Positions 27,230 to 35,862 are shown, counted from the first letter of the stretch. The stretch is 50,968 nt of DNA from CAYOVG01 sp964407285 (GCA_964407285.1 CAYOVG010000008.1:1-50968); one strand, 5' to 3'. The notes: generated by a model not told the origin, from the sequence alone. Program-made: numbers and translations.

Positions 27230-28081
27230 TCAAGCGCCGATACGCTCTATCAAAATCGGCATGGCAACGCGGTAGACCATCCATACTAGCAGGAGCAAGA
27301 TAATGGTCACAGCATTGACCACAATAAAATAAATTGGAAAATCCTGCGGCACGCCGGTGAGCCAGTTTCGGGTAGTAAGAATAAGCGGGGTCAACGGGTT
27401 AATCATACAGATCACTGAGACCCACCCCTCCTTGGGCATAGGAAAAACCACAGGAGTCACATACATCAGAAATTGCATAAACAACGGCATGGCCCGTCCT
27501 ATGTCGTCGTACAGCATTCCGACCGGCGTAACCAACAGACCAGCAGCGGTGCCGGCGACGACAAGCCACAAAACCCCGAATGGGAAGAGCCACATACTCA
27601 GATTAGGGACAATGCCAAACAGGGCCAATACGCCCAGCAGCACAGTAAGTTTTATGATTGCATTAAATAGGGTCAAATATACACCGGAAATAATGAGTGC
27701 TTCACGCGGAAAACTGAGTTTGGTAAGCATTACCTTTGCTGCAATAGTCTGTTGTAGCGGCGCATTTACGGCATCCAGAAAAATCGACCACAAAATGGTG
27801 CCGGTGAAAACATATAGCGGGTAGGGCAGCACAGTGTCTGCAACAGCAATGACCCCGGAAGAACTGAGGAAAACCCAGATTATCGTGTTGGCCAGCGGTA
27901 AGATGAAAGCCCACAGAATACCCAGAAAGGCTCTACGGTACTGAGCACGAATGTCACGCACCGCCAGTTGCCATGCCAACTCACGCCCGGCGACAAGATC
28001 TTGAATCATCTCACGTAGCATCTTGGAAGGTCTGGCGAGCGATGATTCCGGAGTATAGATAGTTGATTGCCGGCTAAACAT
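27230..28081 (-). CDS. wzm: Polysaccharide ABC exporter permease (Wzm-like)
   Basis: A 283-residue ABC-2 type membrane protein, length typical of Wzm. It begins with a cytoplasmic stretch (LAWQLAVRDIRAQYRRAFLG), then about six hydrophobic segments: ILPLANTIIWVFLSS, PLYVFTGTILWSIFLDA, a long one around KLTVLLGVLALFGIVPN, VLWLVVAGTAAGLLVTP, and a C-terminal IILLLLVWMVYR. With Wzt it would flip a lipid-linked glycan across the inner membrane. It is the first structural gene after the regulator and lies 125 bases from it on the same strand. Confidence 0.92.
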   Translation of the reverse strand: MFSRQSTIYTPESSLARPSKMLREMIQDLVAGRELAWQLAVRDIRAQYRRAFLGILWAFILPLANTIIWVFLSSSGVIAVADTVLPYPLYVFTGTILWSIFLDAVNAPLQQTIAAKVMLTKLSFPREALIISGVYLTLFNAIIKLTVLLGVLALFGIVPNLSMWLFPFGVLWLVVAGTAAGLLVTPVGMLYDDIGRAMPLFMQFLMYVTPVVFPMPKEGWVSVICMINPLTPLILTTRNWLTGVPQDFPIYFIVVNAVTIILLLLVWMVYRVAMPILIERIGA

Positions 28082-28206
28082 AAAACCCCACTTCTCATTC
28101 TAACGAATTCCGCGTTTTCAGTACCCGATCCGTATGTACACCCTGATAACGCATAACGTGCCTACCCGTCTGTTCAACTTAGCAATAAGCCGTCACCACT
28201 AATGAT

Positions 28207-28743
28207 TCAGTTCTCCTTTTTCCATAAGAGCACATGAGGTCTCCGCATCAATCTCGGCTGGAATTCCTTGAATTCCTCCTGATTAAGAACCAACGACCGT
28301 ATCTTGCGGCCGATGTAGCGCTCTGTTTTCCTGCTCAAGTCGCTGAGATGGTGCATATCGATATTCCCGATCAGCAGCAGGTCGACAATTCCCGTATCTC
28401 GCCCCAGCGCATAATCATCGATGAGGTAGGCCTCCTCCAGGTCGCCCAGTCGGCTGAGGATGCTCTCCATGATACGGTCCATCCCCAACGACTTTTGCAC
28501 CATGGAACGAAGCTCCGGAAAGAGCGGATGCTCCGTGTTCGCCTGGTAGACGATCTGCCTGCCCTCCTTGCGGTTCTTCAGAAGCTTCGACTGAATCATC
28601 TGCTTCAACTCTTCCCGCACGCCGTTGGTCGAAGTGCCGAACTCCGTCGCCAGCTCCCGCAAATATGCAGCAGATTCGGGGTTCAGAAAAAACCGCATCA
28701 ACAACTTGATCCGCATTTTGGACGTGATGATATCCCCCAGCAC
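28207..28743 (-). CDS. Winged-helix transcriptional regulator with nucleotidyltransferase-like C-terminus
   Basis: A 178-residue protein starting at GTG with GGAG in front. Residues 15-75 form an ArsR-like winged helix: SAAYLRELATEFGTSTNGVR, then a wing ENRKEGRQIVYQANTEHP-like. The C-terminal half (GLDEAYLIDDYALGRDTGIV-like stretch, then DLLLIGNIDMHHLSDLSRKT) resembles a degraded nucleotidyltransferase (MNT) fold; I see no intact GSxxxG catalytic motif. Such regulators sit beside polysaccharide loci in several Desulfobacterota. Its own promoter lies between 8-bp inverted repeats (separate entry), so self-control and control of the glycan genes 125 bases downstream are likely. Role inferred. 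Confidence 0.75.
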   Translation of the reverse strand: MLGDIITSKMRIKLLMRFFLNPESAAYLRELATEFGTSTNGVREELKQMIQSKLLKNRKEGRQIVYQANTEHPLFPELRSMVQKSLGMDRIMESILSRLGDLEEAYLIDDYALGRDTGIVDLLLIGNIDMHHLSDLSRKTERYIGRKIRSLVLNQEEFKEFQPRLMRRPHVLLWKKEN

Positions 28744-28790
28744 TTCTTCTCCATTTGTGGAATGCGATATCGAGCAATTTTTCTGCTCAT

Positions 28791-28836
28791 AACGGAGCCA
28801 GATTATATTGCCGTAATGGATATGTCAAGCTCCGTT
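28791..28836 (-). promoter_or_regulatory. Strong sigma-70 promoter flanked by inverted repeats
   Basis: On the - strand TTGACA (complement of 28823-28828) and TATAAT (complement of 28802-28807) match the consensus; the spacing of 15 is short, though TAATCT 2 bases further gives 17. AACGGAGC (28791-28798) and GCTCCGTT (28829-28836) form a perfect 8-bp inverted repeat exactly around the two boxes. It lies 48 bases before the regulator's GTG. A dimer bound to both arms would block the promoter. Confidence 0.65.
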
Positions 28837-29175
28837 TTATGTTTTGCAATCTTTATACCATCAAACTGACGGAGGGAAGGTTCTCGAGCCGATTTCGGAA
28901 AAGAAAAACCTGGAAAAAAGAAGGCTGAGCTAAACAGCATGCTTCATCAGGACACGCACATCCATGCGGCATGAAGCCATGAAGTTCGCTTTCAGGCAGT
29001 CTGACTTTGGGCATGGTTCAAAACAGGGTAACACTTCAGGGTCGCCCCCGCCTGCGCGGGAATGACGATGAGTCCTCTCGAGCGTTACCTCGAACTCAGG
29101 GTCTATGAACCACGCTCGAGTTTGCATGGCGGGACTTCCACCTCAATGGGCGGAACAACGGAAAGGACGGCAAGG
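28837..29175. other. Intergenic region with a REP-like palindrome
   Basis: No gene seen. It separates the divergent-facing regulator promoter from the end of the liv operon. CCCGC-ctgc-GCGGG within 29044-29067, followed by AATGACG, matches the common dispersed palindrome type found in many proteobacterial genomes. Confidence 0.5.
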
Positions 29176-29895
29176 TTATCCCAAATACGCCTTCCTCACT
29201 TCCGGGTCGCGCGCAAGATCGCGGGCGGCGCCTTCCATGACGACGCGCCCCGCCTCCATCACGTACGCCCGCCCGGCGTACTTGAGCGCCAGGTGGGCGT
29301 TTTGCTCCACCACCAGGATCGTGGTCCCGGCCCGGTTGATTTCCTCGAGCACGCGGAAGAGTTGCTGCATCATCAGGGGCGAAAGCCCCATGGACGGTTC
29401 GTCCAGCAGGATGAATTTGACGCCGCTCATGAAGGCCCTCCCCATGGCGAGCATCTGCTGCTCCCCGCCGCTCAGGGTGTCGCCTCGCTGACCCTTGCGG
29501 TCCGCAAGACGCGGGAAAAGAGCGAACACACGCTCGTAATCGCGTTCGATTCCCTGCACGTCCTTGCGCGCGTACGTGGCAATCTTCAGGTTCTCGAGAA
29601 CCGTGAGGTTCCCGAAGATATGGCGCCCCTCCGGGACCAGCCCGATCCCGTGGCGGGCCACCAGCGTATGCGGCCCCACCCCCGCAAGGTCCTCGCCTCC
29701 GAAGAGAATACGTCCCCCGGTCATCACCGGCCCCTCGGGCGGCGGCATCCGCATGATGCTCAGCAACGTGGTAGACTTCCCGGCCCCGTTGGCGCCCAGC
29801 AGCGCCACCATCTCCCCTTCCCCGACCCGCAGGGAAACTCCGTGGAGGACCTCGATATTTCCATACCGAACGTGCAGATCATCAACTTGCAGCAT
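29176..29895 (-). CDS. livF: Branched-chain amino acid ABC transporter ATP-binding protein LivF
   Basis: A 239-residue ATPase with Walker A LLGANGAGKSTTLLSIM, signature TLSGGEQQMLAMGRAFM and Walker B FILLDEPSMGLSP. Length and the C-terminal LALKYAGRAYVMEAGRVVME match LivF. It powers uptake of leucine, isoleucine and valine or related compounds with LivG, LivH, LivM and LivK. Its start overlaps the livG end by 14 bases, consistent with translational coupling. It is the last gene of the operon; no clear terminator was seen after it. Confidence 0.95.
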   Translation of the reverse strand: MLQVDDLHVRYGNIEVLHGVSLRVGEGEMVALLGANGAGKSTTLLSIMRMPPPEGPVMTGGRILFGGEDLAGVGPHTLVARHGIGLVPEGRHIFGNLTVLENLKIATYARKDVQGIERDYERVFALFPRLADRKGQRGDTLSGGEQQMLAMGRAFMSGVKFILLDEPSMGLSPLMMQQLFRVLEEINRAGTTILVVEQNAHLALKYAGRAYVMEAGRVVMEGAARDLARDPEVRKAYLG

Positions 29896-30718
29896 TGGAC
29901 CGACCGTCGTCTCCAGGCAGATTACCGTCTACAGGCAAATTATCGTCACCGGAAAGATCATCATCTCCGAGGTAGGCCTTGATCACCCGCGGGTCCCGAC
30001 GCACCTCGTCCGGCGCTCCCTCCGCGATGGTCTCGCCGAAATCGAGCACCTTGATGCGCTCGCAGACGCTCATCACCACCTTCATGTGATGCTCTATGAG
30101 CCAGATCGCCAGCTTGAATTCGGTCCTGATCCACCGGATCAGGCCGATCAACTCGTCCACCTCGCCGGGGTTCATCCCTGCGGCAGGCTCATCGAGGAGC
30201 AGCAACCGCGGACGCGTCGCCAGCGCCCGGCCGATCTCGACACGGCGCTGCAGTCCGTAGGGCAGGTTCCGCGGATACTCCCCGGCGTACTGACGAAGCC
30301 CCAGGATGTCCAGCAGGTCCCCGGCGGTCTTCTTCACCCGCGCCTCGCTTTCGCGGTGTTTCGCCGTCCCGAACATGACATCCAGGAACCCGTGGTTGAG
30401 GCCATGGTGCTGGGAGATGCACAGGTTATCGAACACGGAGAGGTCGTTCCAGAGCCGTATGTTCTGGAACGTCCTGGCCATTCCCATGGCCGTAATCGCG
30501 TGGGGGCGGCGGCCCGCAATGTCGTTCCCGAGGAAGCGCATTTTTCCTTCCGTCGGTCTGTAGAAGCCGCTGACCATGTTGAAAACCGTCGTCTTCCCCG
30601 CTCCGTTGGGGCCGATCAGGCCGAGAAGCTCCCCCTCCCCGACCCTCAGGTTGAAATCGTTCACGGCCCGGAGCCCTCCGAAGTAATGGGTCAGTTTTTC
30701 TATTTCCAACAGCACCAT
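29882..30718 (-). CDS. livG: Branched-chain amino acid ABC transporter ATP-binding protein LivG
   Basis: A 278-residue ATPase: Walker A GLIGPNGAGKTTVFNMV, signature NLPYGLQRRVEIGRALA and Walker B LLLLDEPAAGMNP. These and MARTFQNIRLWNDLSV identify LivG. The C-terminus carries an unusual tail of about 25 residues with repeated GDDNLP/VDGNLPGDD units, encoded by short tandem repeats at about 29900-29965, beyond the conserved end (KAYLG). This tail is probably a replication-slippage addition and may be harmless. It starts directly after the livM stop. Confidence 0.95.
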   Translation of the reverse strand: MVLLEIEKLTHYFGGLRAVNDFNLRVGEGELLGLIGPNGAGKTTVFNMVSGFYRPTEGKMRFLGNDIAGRRPHAITAMGMARTFQNIRLWNDLSVFDNLCISQHHGLNHGFLDVMFGTAKHRESEARVKKTAGDLLDILGLRQYAGEYPRNLPYGLQRRVEIGRALATRPRLLLLDEPAAGMNPGEVDELIGLIRWIRTEFKLAIWLIEHHMKVVMSVCERIKVLDFGETIAEGAPDEVRRDPRVIKAYLGDDDLSGDDNLPVDGNLPGDDGRSNAAS

Positions 30719-31792
30719 CTACGGCCGCCCTTCCCTTGCGGAACAGACTTCGGCGGAACTGGCTCCCGACCCGGCGTCCCCTTTCCCACCGGAAAGGAGA
30801 CGGCGAAGTCGAGGGAAAACATCCGTCAACTCCCGGTTGCCCATTATGCCTTCGGGACGAAAGAGCATGAGGACGATCAGCATGAGCGGAATCAGCATCC
30901 ACTTGAGGATCTGCAGGGGACGAAGCGCCTCCAGCAGCACCGTGAACAGCACGGCGCTCAGGACCGACCCGCTCAGCGACCCCATTCCCCCCAGGTACAC
31001 CATCACCATGATCTCCGTCGATTTCAGGATGCCGAACGTCCCCGGATTGATGTAGCCGAGCACATGAGCGAACAGCCCGCCTGCAATCCCCGCCATGCCC
31101 GACGACAGCATAAAGGCTGTCACCTTCATCCTCCGCGTATCGACGCTCATGATTTCCGCCGCGATTTCATCGTCCCGGATGGCCGTGATCCCCTTTCCGT
31201 ACGTGGAATGCACCAACCTCTTCAGCATGACGACGACAAGACCCGTTGCGATGAAGATCCATATCATCACCCAGGGAAGGTCCGCAACGTCCCGCATCCC
31301 GTTCACCACCTTTCCCATTCCCATGAACCCGCGGGCGCCTCCGACCGCCTGGATGTTCTCGATGGCGCTCTTCACGATGTAGTTCACCGCAAGCGTAATG
31401 ATGGCCAGGTAATCCCCACGGGTCCTGAAAGACGGGATGGCGACGATCAGACCCGACAGGGCCGCGGCCACTCCGCCGATCAGCAGCGTGACCGGAAAAA
31501 GGTAGAGCGCGGCGGATGGAGGAAGCACGGAGCTTCCATCCTGGCCGGGAACGAAGAGCGCCACGTTTATGACCGACGCGACATAGGCCCCCACCGCCAT
31601 GAAGCCCGCGTGCCCCACCGAGAATTCGCCCATGTAGCCGTTTACGAGGTTGAGGGAGCAGGCCAGGATAATGTTGATAAAGATGAACATGATCACGATC
31701 TGCACGTAGGAGGTGATCACATCGAACGTGGTGAAAACCAAAATCATGATGCACAATAGCGCATAGAGCCCTACAGGTATGAATCTACGCAT
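30719..31792 (-). CDS. livM: Branched-chain amino acid ABC transporter permease LivM
   Basis: A 357-residue inner-membrane permease of the BPD_transp_2 family with about nine hydrophobic segments. It has the LivM motif NLVNGYMGEFSVGHAGFMAV and a conserved GDYLAIITLAVNYIVKSAIE, GMAGIAGGLFAHVLGYINPG and TEIMVMVYLGGMGSLSGSVL. Length is usual for LivM. It is separated from livH by 237 bases holding a long inverted repeat. An 18-residue charged C-terminal tail ends the protein. Confidence 0.95.
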   Translation of the reverse strand: MRRFIPVGLYALLCIMILVFTTFDVITSYVQIVIMFIFINIILACSLNLVNGYMGEFSVGHAGFMAVGAYVASVINVALFVPGQDGSSVLPPSAALYLFPVTLLIGGVAAALSGLIVAIPSFRTRGDYLAIITLAVNYIVKSAIENIQAVGGARGFMGMGKVVNGMRDVADLPWVMIWIFIATGLVVVMLKRLVHSTYGKGITAIRDDEIAAEIMSVDTRRMKVTAFMLSSGMAGIAGGLFAHVLGYINPGTFGILKSTEIMVMVYLGGMGSLSGSVLSAVLFTVLLEALRPLQILKWMLIPLMLIVLMLFRPEGIMGNRELTDVFPRLRRLLSGGKGDAGSGASSAEVCSAREGRP

Positions 31793-32029
31793 GACCCCGT
31801 TTCGACCTCAACTCCACTCTACATCTTTGCAGCAACCGCCGACTCGCCCTGCAGCCAAGAAAAGTACCCCACGAAAAGCGCGCCACGAGAGGCGCAAAGA
31901 ACATTGACCACGAAAAACACGAAAGAACGCGGAAACAGGTTCTCTCCTCTTTCGTGTCTTTTCGTGTTTTTCGTGGTCCGCTTCTGATCGCCCATCTTCC
32001 GTGGTGCGCCGCCGCCGTTCTTCGATCCA
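31793..32029. repeat. Spacer between livH and livM with a 19-bp inverted repeat
   Basis: GACCACGAAAAACACGAAA (31907-31925) and TTTCGTGTTTTTCGTGGTC (31961-31979) are perfect reverse complements. The inner loop also holds AGAAC/GTTCT and a third TTTCGTG copy. The same core (TTCGTGCTTTTCGTGG) recurs near 40530. This is a dispersed repeat type inserted inside an operon. It could reduce or modulate livMGF expression relative to livKH. Confidence 0.75.
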
Positions 32030-32971
32030 TCAAATCTTAGCAGCCCTGGCCGTTCCGAAGATCCCCGTCGGCTTGAAGCACAGAAAAACCAGGAGAAGCG
32101 AAAACGCGATCAGGTCGCGAAACGTGGAAGGAAACACAGCCGCCGCGAAGATCTCGACAAATCCCAGGAGAAAGCCGCCCACCATCGCCCCCCTTATTTC
32201 GCCGATACCGCCTATTACCGCCGCGATAAAGGCCTTCCAGCCCACCAGCGCCCCCATGTAAGGCTCCAGCACCGGGTAGGCGGTGATGAACAGCACCCCC
32301 GCGACCGCCGCCAAGGAAGATCCCAGGATGAAAGTGAAGACGATCACCGTGTCCACGGGAATTCCCATCAGCGGCACCGCCATCCGGTCGTAGGATATCG
32401 CGCGCATTGCAATGCCGAGCTTCGTCTTTCGGACGACGGCCTCCAGCAGAATGAAGATCAGCACGGTCGCAAAGATCACCATGAGCTTCACGTTGCTGAA
32501 TGTAAGCCCTCCGAATGTGTAGACGGACTTCTCGATGAGCTCGGGAAAGCTGCGGCGGCTCGCGCCGAAAAGCGCCAGGTTGCCGTTTTCGAGCAGCAGT
32601 CCGCACATGAGGGCCGTAATCACCAGGTACAGGCGGGACACGCCCTTCCGGCGAAGGGGCCGGTACGCCACACGTTCGATGGTGACGCCCACGAGCGCCG
32701 TGAAGACCATGGAAAAGAGAATCGCAAGGACGAATACGGCTTCATTGGGAAGACCGAACGGAGGTTTGAGCGCGTACTCCCCCAGGAAGAACGTGGCCGC
32801 CAGAAAGCCCGCGTACGCGCCCACCATGAAAATGTCCCCATGGGCGAAGTTGATGAGAAGGAGCACACCATAGACCAGCGTATACCCCAGGGCGATAAGG
32901 GCGTAGAAACTCCCCCACTGGAGCGCATTTAGAATGTTTTGCAAAAAAATCTCAATACCCAAGGAACCCAC
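32030..32971 (-). CDS. livH: Branched-chain amino acid ABC transporter permease LivH
   Basis: A 313-residue permease with the LivH N-terminal pattern GSFYALIALGYTLVYGVLLL and INFAHGDIFMVGAYAGF. Further family blocks are RLYLVITALMCGLLLENGNL and AFIAAVIGGIGEIRGAMVGG near the C-terminus. About eight membrane segments. It is 130 bases downstream of livK, with two GC-rich hairpins between. The 237-base gap to livM is unusual for a liv operon, where these genes normally abut. Confidence 0.95.
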   Translation of the reverse strand: MGSLGIEIFLQNILNALQWGSFYALIALGYTLVYGVLLLINFAHGDIFMVGAYAGFLAATFFLGEYALKPPFGLPNEAVFVLAILFSMVFTALVGVTIERVAYRPLRRKGVSRLYLVITALMCGLLLENGNLALFGASRRSFPELIEKSVYTFGGLTFSNVKLMVIFATVLIFILLEAVVRKTKLGIAMRAISYDRMAVPLMGIPVDTVIVFTFILGSSLAAVAGVLFITAYPVLEPYMGALVGWKAFIAAVIGGIGEIRGAMVGGFLLGFVEIFAAAVFPSTFRDLIAFSLLLVFLCFKPTGIFGTARAAKI

Positions 32972-32987
32972 CCCCGAAACGGCGCAG

Positions 32988-33095
32988 AGGCCGGACCGGC
33001 CGGCTATGGAAACCGGACCGGCCTTCCGATCTTCCGATCCTTCGTCTTCCGATCATCGAAAATCACCGGCTGTCGCGCTCGCTCGCGCGCGAGCG
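32988..33095 (-). promoter_or_regulatory. Two stem-loops between livK and livH
   Basis: AGGCCGGACCGG (32988-32999) and CCGGACCGGCCT (33013-33024) pair with one mismatch. CGCTCGCGCGCGAGCG (33080-33095) is self-complementary. Neither has a T tract in the - direction. Such hairpins behind a binding-protein gene commonly protect its mRNA 3' end and allow partial read-through, giving more binding protein than permease. The effect here is inferred. Confidence 0.55.
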
Positions 33096-33102
33096 CTCCC
33101 GG

Positions 33103-34269
33103 CTATGGACACACCGATTTGTGGAACTCAAATTCCCCCGTATCGCCGATCCTTACCACAACGATACACTTGATGGGGTCGCCCGAACCCGCGTAACTCA
33201 TCTTGCCCGTGATGCCCTCGAAGTCTTTGGTCTGAGCGAGCTTAGCCCTGACGGCCTCCCGGTCCTTTTCGATATTCCCGGAGAGTCCGCCCGTGTTCTT
33301 GATCGCCTGCACCAATACGCCGATGGCGTCCCACGTCAGGGCGGCAATGTCGTCGGGCAGGTAGCCGTAGCGGGCTTTGTACCTGTCGGTGAATTCCTTC
33401 GCGGCCCCCTGGGCGCCGGCCGCCACGAAGTGAGCGTCGAAAAAGTGGCCTTTGCAATCGTTGCCGCAAAGCTTCATAAGCTCCGCGGAGCCCCAGCCGT
33501 CATTGCCCATAACGGGCTTATTCCACCCCAATTCGTGGGCCTGCTTGAGAATGAGGGCCACTTCGTTGTAGTACTGGGGCAGGAAGAGCACATCGGCGCC
33601 GGACCTTACGATCGAAGTAAGCTGAGCGCTGAAGTCCGTATCCTTGGTGGTAAAGGTCTCGAAAGCCACCACGGAACCGGGACCATGTATCTTTTCGAAT
33701 GCCTGCTTGAAGAATTCGGCTATGCCCTTGGGGGCGTCACTGGCGATATCGTAGAGCACCGCCGCCTTCGTCGCCTTGAATTCCTCGGTCACGAAATTGG
33801 CCGCCACGGGTCCCTGGAACTGATCGATGAAGCACGCGCGAAATACGTACGGCCTGTCTTTCGTGGTGGCCGGGTTCGTAGACCATGGGGATATCATGGG
33901 GGTCTTGCCGGTATTGCAGACCTCCCCGGCGGGAATGGCCTGCTTGCTGGACTGCGGCCCTATGATCGCGAGCACCCTGTCCTGGGAGATGAGCTTGAGG
34001 GCCGCCGCCGTCGCGGATTCCGCCTTCGATTCATTGTCCTCGTAGATGAACTCCAGCTTGTAGGTCTCGTCCCCGACCTTCACGCCGCCGGCCTCGTTCA
34101 CCTGCTCCTTGAAAAGCTCCGCGGAATACCTGGAGCACTCTCCGATTTTGGGAAGGTCCCCCGTGAGCGGTATGTTGAAACCGATCTTCAGCGTGTCGTC
34201 CTGCTGAGAACACGACGCGAGCGCCCACAGAAAAACTATCCCGAAAGCGGCAAACACACATTTCCTCAT
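33103..34269 (-). CDS. livK: Branched-chain amino acid ABC transporter substrate-binding lipoprotein LivK
   Basis: A 388-residue periplasmic binding protein (Peripla_BP_6). The start at 34269 has AGGAGG 6 bases upstream and gives a lipoprotein signal: MRKCVFAAFGIVFLWALASC, with the lipobox cysteine at residue 20. The mature part has DTLKIGFNIPLTGDLPKIGE, LAIIGPQSSKQAIPAGEVCN and VLFLPQYYNEVALILKQAHE. It captures leucine/isoleucine/valine or related amino acids in the periplasm. First gene of livKHMGF. Confidence 0.95.
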   Translation of the reverse strand: MRKCVFAAFGIVFLWALASCSQQDDTLKIGFNIPLTGDLPKIGECSRYSAELFKEQVNEAGGVKVGDETYKLEFIYEDNESKAESATAAALKLISQDRVLAIIGPQSSKQAIPAGEVCNTGKTPMISPWSTNPATTKDRPYVFRACFIDQFQGPVAANFVTEEFKATKAAVLYDIASDAPKGIAEFFKQAFEKIHGPGSVVAFETFTTKDTDFSAQLTSIVRSGADVLFLPQYYNEVALILKQAHELGWNKPVMGNDGWGSAELMKLCGNDCKGHFFDAHFVAAGAQGAAKEFTDRYKARYGYLPDDIAALTWDAIGVLVQAIKNTGGLSGNIEKDREAVRAKLAQTKDFEGITGKMSYAGSGDPIKCIVVVRIGDTGEFEFHKSVCP

Positions 34270-34382
34270 TCTTTCCTCCTCTGGCGACGGCATTTCGTTT
34301 CTTCACCTCAGTTGTCCCGAAGGTCCAACTGCTCACTACTCATTGAATCTGGTAGATGAATCAAATGTCGGAAGCAGCAGTC

Positions 34383-34411
34383 TCTATAGCATAGCAAATC
34401 GGCGTATTCAA
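34383..34411 (-). promoter_or_regulatory. Candidate livK promoter
   Basis: On the - strand TTGAAT (34406-34411) and TATAGA (34383-34388) are 17 bases apart. A perfect CGACA-ATAA-TGTCG palindrome (34413-34426) lies directly upstream of the -35, a normal site for an activator or repressor. Weak boxes; start of transcription about 110 bases before livK is inferred. Confidence 0.35.
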
Positions 34412-34640
34412 TCGACAATAATGTCGCATTCGTCTGTTTATCCCGATCCGTCGATCGACTTTTCATTTGACCCGTCTCGCAATGTGCGCATAATAGCCGT
34501 TGCGGTCGTGAGCGAATGCGATCTTCACAGCACAATCCGTTACCGTCATCTCCCGCGCTTCCGGATTGCGGATTCAAATCGAAGCTGCATGGGTTACAAT
34601 CGTCATGGAATGATGAATCGTTTCTAAGGTGGAACAGAGG
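34412..34640. other. Divergent intergenic region between livK and the ROK kinase
   Basis: About 370 bases lie between the two divergent starts. Besides the livK promoter candidate I see no gene or strong hairpin. An AAGGTGGAACAG stretch just before 34641 provides ribosome-site sequence for the kinase. Confidence 0.4.
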
Positions 34641-35588
34641 ATGATCAGACTGGGAATCGATCTCGGGGGAACCAAGATCGAGATAATTGCGCTGGACGAC
34701 GCGGGAAGAGAACTGCTGCGCCGCCGCGTTCCGACTCCGCGGGGGGACTATGAAGGGACGCTGCGGGCTGTCACGGGGCTGGTCCGTGATGCGGAAACCG
34801 AACTGGGAGAACGCGGAAGCATCGGGATCGGCGCTCCCGGCGCGGTCTCGCCTGCAACCGGGCTCATGAAGAACGCCAATTCCGTCTGTCTTATCGGCAA
34901 GCCCGTCGTGCAGGACCTGGCATCCATGCTGGAACGGCCCATCCTCATGAGCAACGACGCCAACTGCTTTGCGCTCTCGGAAGCCGTGGACGGGGCGGGG
35001 GCTGGAGCGGCGGTGGTGTTCGGCGTCATCGTGGGCACCGGCACGGGGGCGGGCGTGGTGGTCCACGGCAGGGTGCTCACCGGCCCGAACGCCATCGCGG
35101 GCGAATGGGGGCACAACCCGCTGCCGTGGCCCCTCGACGAAGAGCGCCCCGGACCGTCATGCTACTGCGGAAAGCACGGCTGCATCGAAACGTTCCTGTC
35201 CGGCCCCGGCATGGCCCGCGACCATGAACGCGCAACCGGCGAGCGACTGGAACCGGCGGAAATCGCGGCGAGGGCTTCACAACCACGGTCCGAAGCTCCT
35301 CGGTCTCAAGCCTCTCACCCGCGGGCGCAAGGCGACGCGGCCTGCGAAGCCGCCCTCCGCCGCTACGAAGACCGCATGGCCAGGTCCCTGGCGCACGTCA
35401 TCAACATCCTCGACCCCGACGTCATCGTCCTGGGAGGAGGCATGTCCAACATTTCGCGCCTGTACGAGAACGTCCCCCGCCTCTGGGGCCGGTACGTCTT
35501 TTCCGACCGCGTGGACACAAGGCTCGTCCCGCCCATGCACGGGGATTCCAGCGGAGTCCGCGGCGCGGCATGGCTTGCGGGACCGTAG
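34641..35588 (+). CDS. ROK-family sugar kinase (glucokinase/N-acetylhexosamine kinase-like)
   Basis: A 315-residue kinase with the ROK signature. The phosphate-binding start is LGIDLGGTKIEII, then IGIGAPGAVSPATGLMKNAN, SNDANCFALSEA (catalytic Asp), and VGTGTGAGVVVHGRVLTG. The ROK zinc motif is EWGHNPLP...CYCGKHGCIETFLSGPG. It phosphorylates glucose, fructose or an N-acetylated hexose at O-6; which one is not clear. A short Ser/Arg/Gln-rich insertion after EIAARASQ (about residues 210-228) is unusual. GTG 34629 is another possible start, but ATG 34641 begins right at the conserved strand. Confidence 0.9.
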   Translation: MIRLGIDLGGTKIEIIALDDAGRELLRRRVPTPRGDYEGTLRAVTGLVRDAETELGERGSIGIGAPGAVSPATGLMKNANSVCLIGKPVVQDLASMLERPILMSNDANCFALSEAVDGAGAGAAVVFGVIVGTGTGAGVVVHGRVLTGPNAIAGEWGHNPLPWPLDEERPGPSCYCGKHGCIETFLSGPGMARDHERATGERLEPAEIAARASQPRSEAPRSQASHPRAQGDAACEAALRRYEDRMARSLAHVINILDPDVIVLGGGMSNISRLYENVPRLWGRYVFSDRVDTRLVPPMHGDSSGVRGAAWLAGP

Positions 35589-35675
35589 ACGGCATTGCCC
35601 GCAATCATTCATTTCGTGGGAGAGGCGCATCCACCACCCCCGCCTGAGCTTTGTGAATCATGCTTGTCAAAATTG

Positions 35676-35709
35676 AAAAAGCCAACCGGTGGGGCAGACC
35701 AGTTGGCTT
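35676..35709 (-). terminator. Rho-independent terminator of the second glycan cluster
   Basis: On the - strand AAGCCAACTGGT pairs with ACCGGTTGGCTT (one mismatch) around CTGCCCC, followed by TTTTT. It lies 154 bases after the stop of the GT2 gene at 35863. Confidence 0.75.
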
Positions 35710-35862
35710 CGAGGAGGAAAGAGTTACTTTCGTTGTGTGACTTTTATTGATTGCAGCATCCGTGCCATATCCGGCAGAGACCGAAATCTCGCTGTACCGC
35801 TCACAAAACTCCAGGGGAACGCTTACCGGTCCAAAACACAAACGCGCCATAATCGCGCCGCT

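Noticed and set aside
29044..29067. Short palindrome repeat taken as a CRISPR-like unit
   Set aside because: A single copy with no regular spacers; it looks like a common REP-type dispersed palindrome.
33080..33095. GC-rich palindrome between livK and livH read as a terminator
   Set aside because: No T tract in the - direction and livHMGF would be cut off from livK; a stabilising or partial read-through hairpin fits better.
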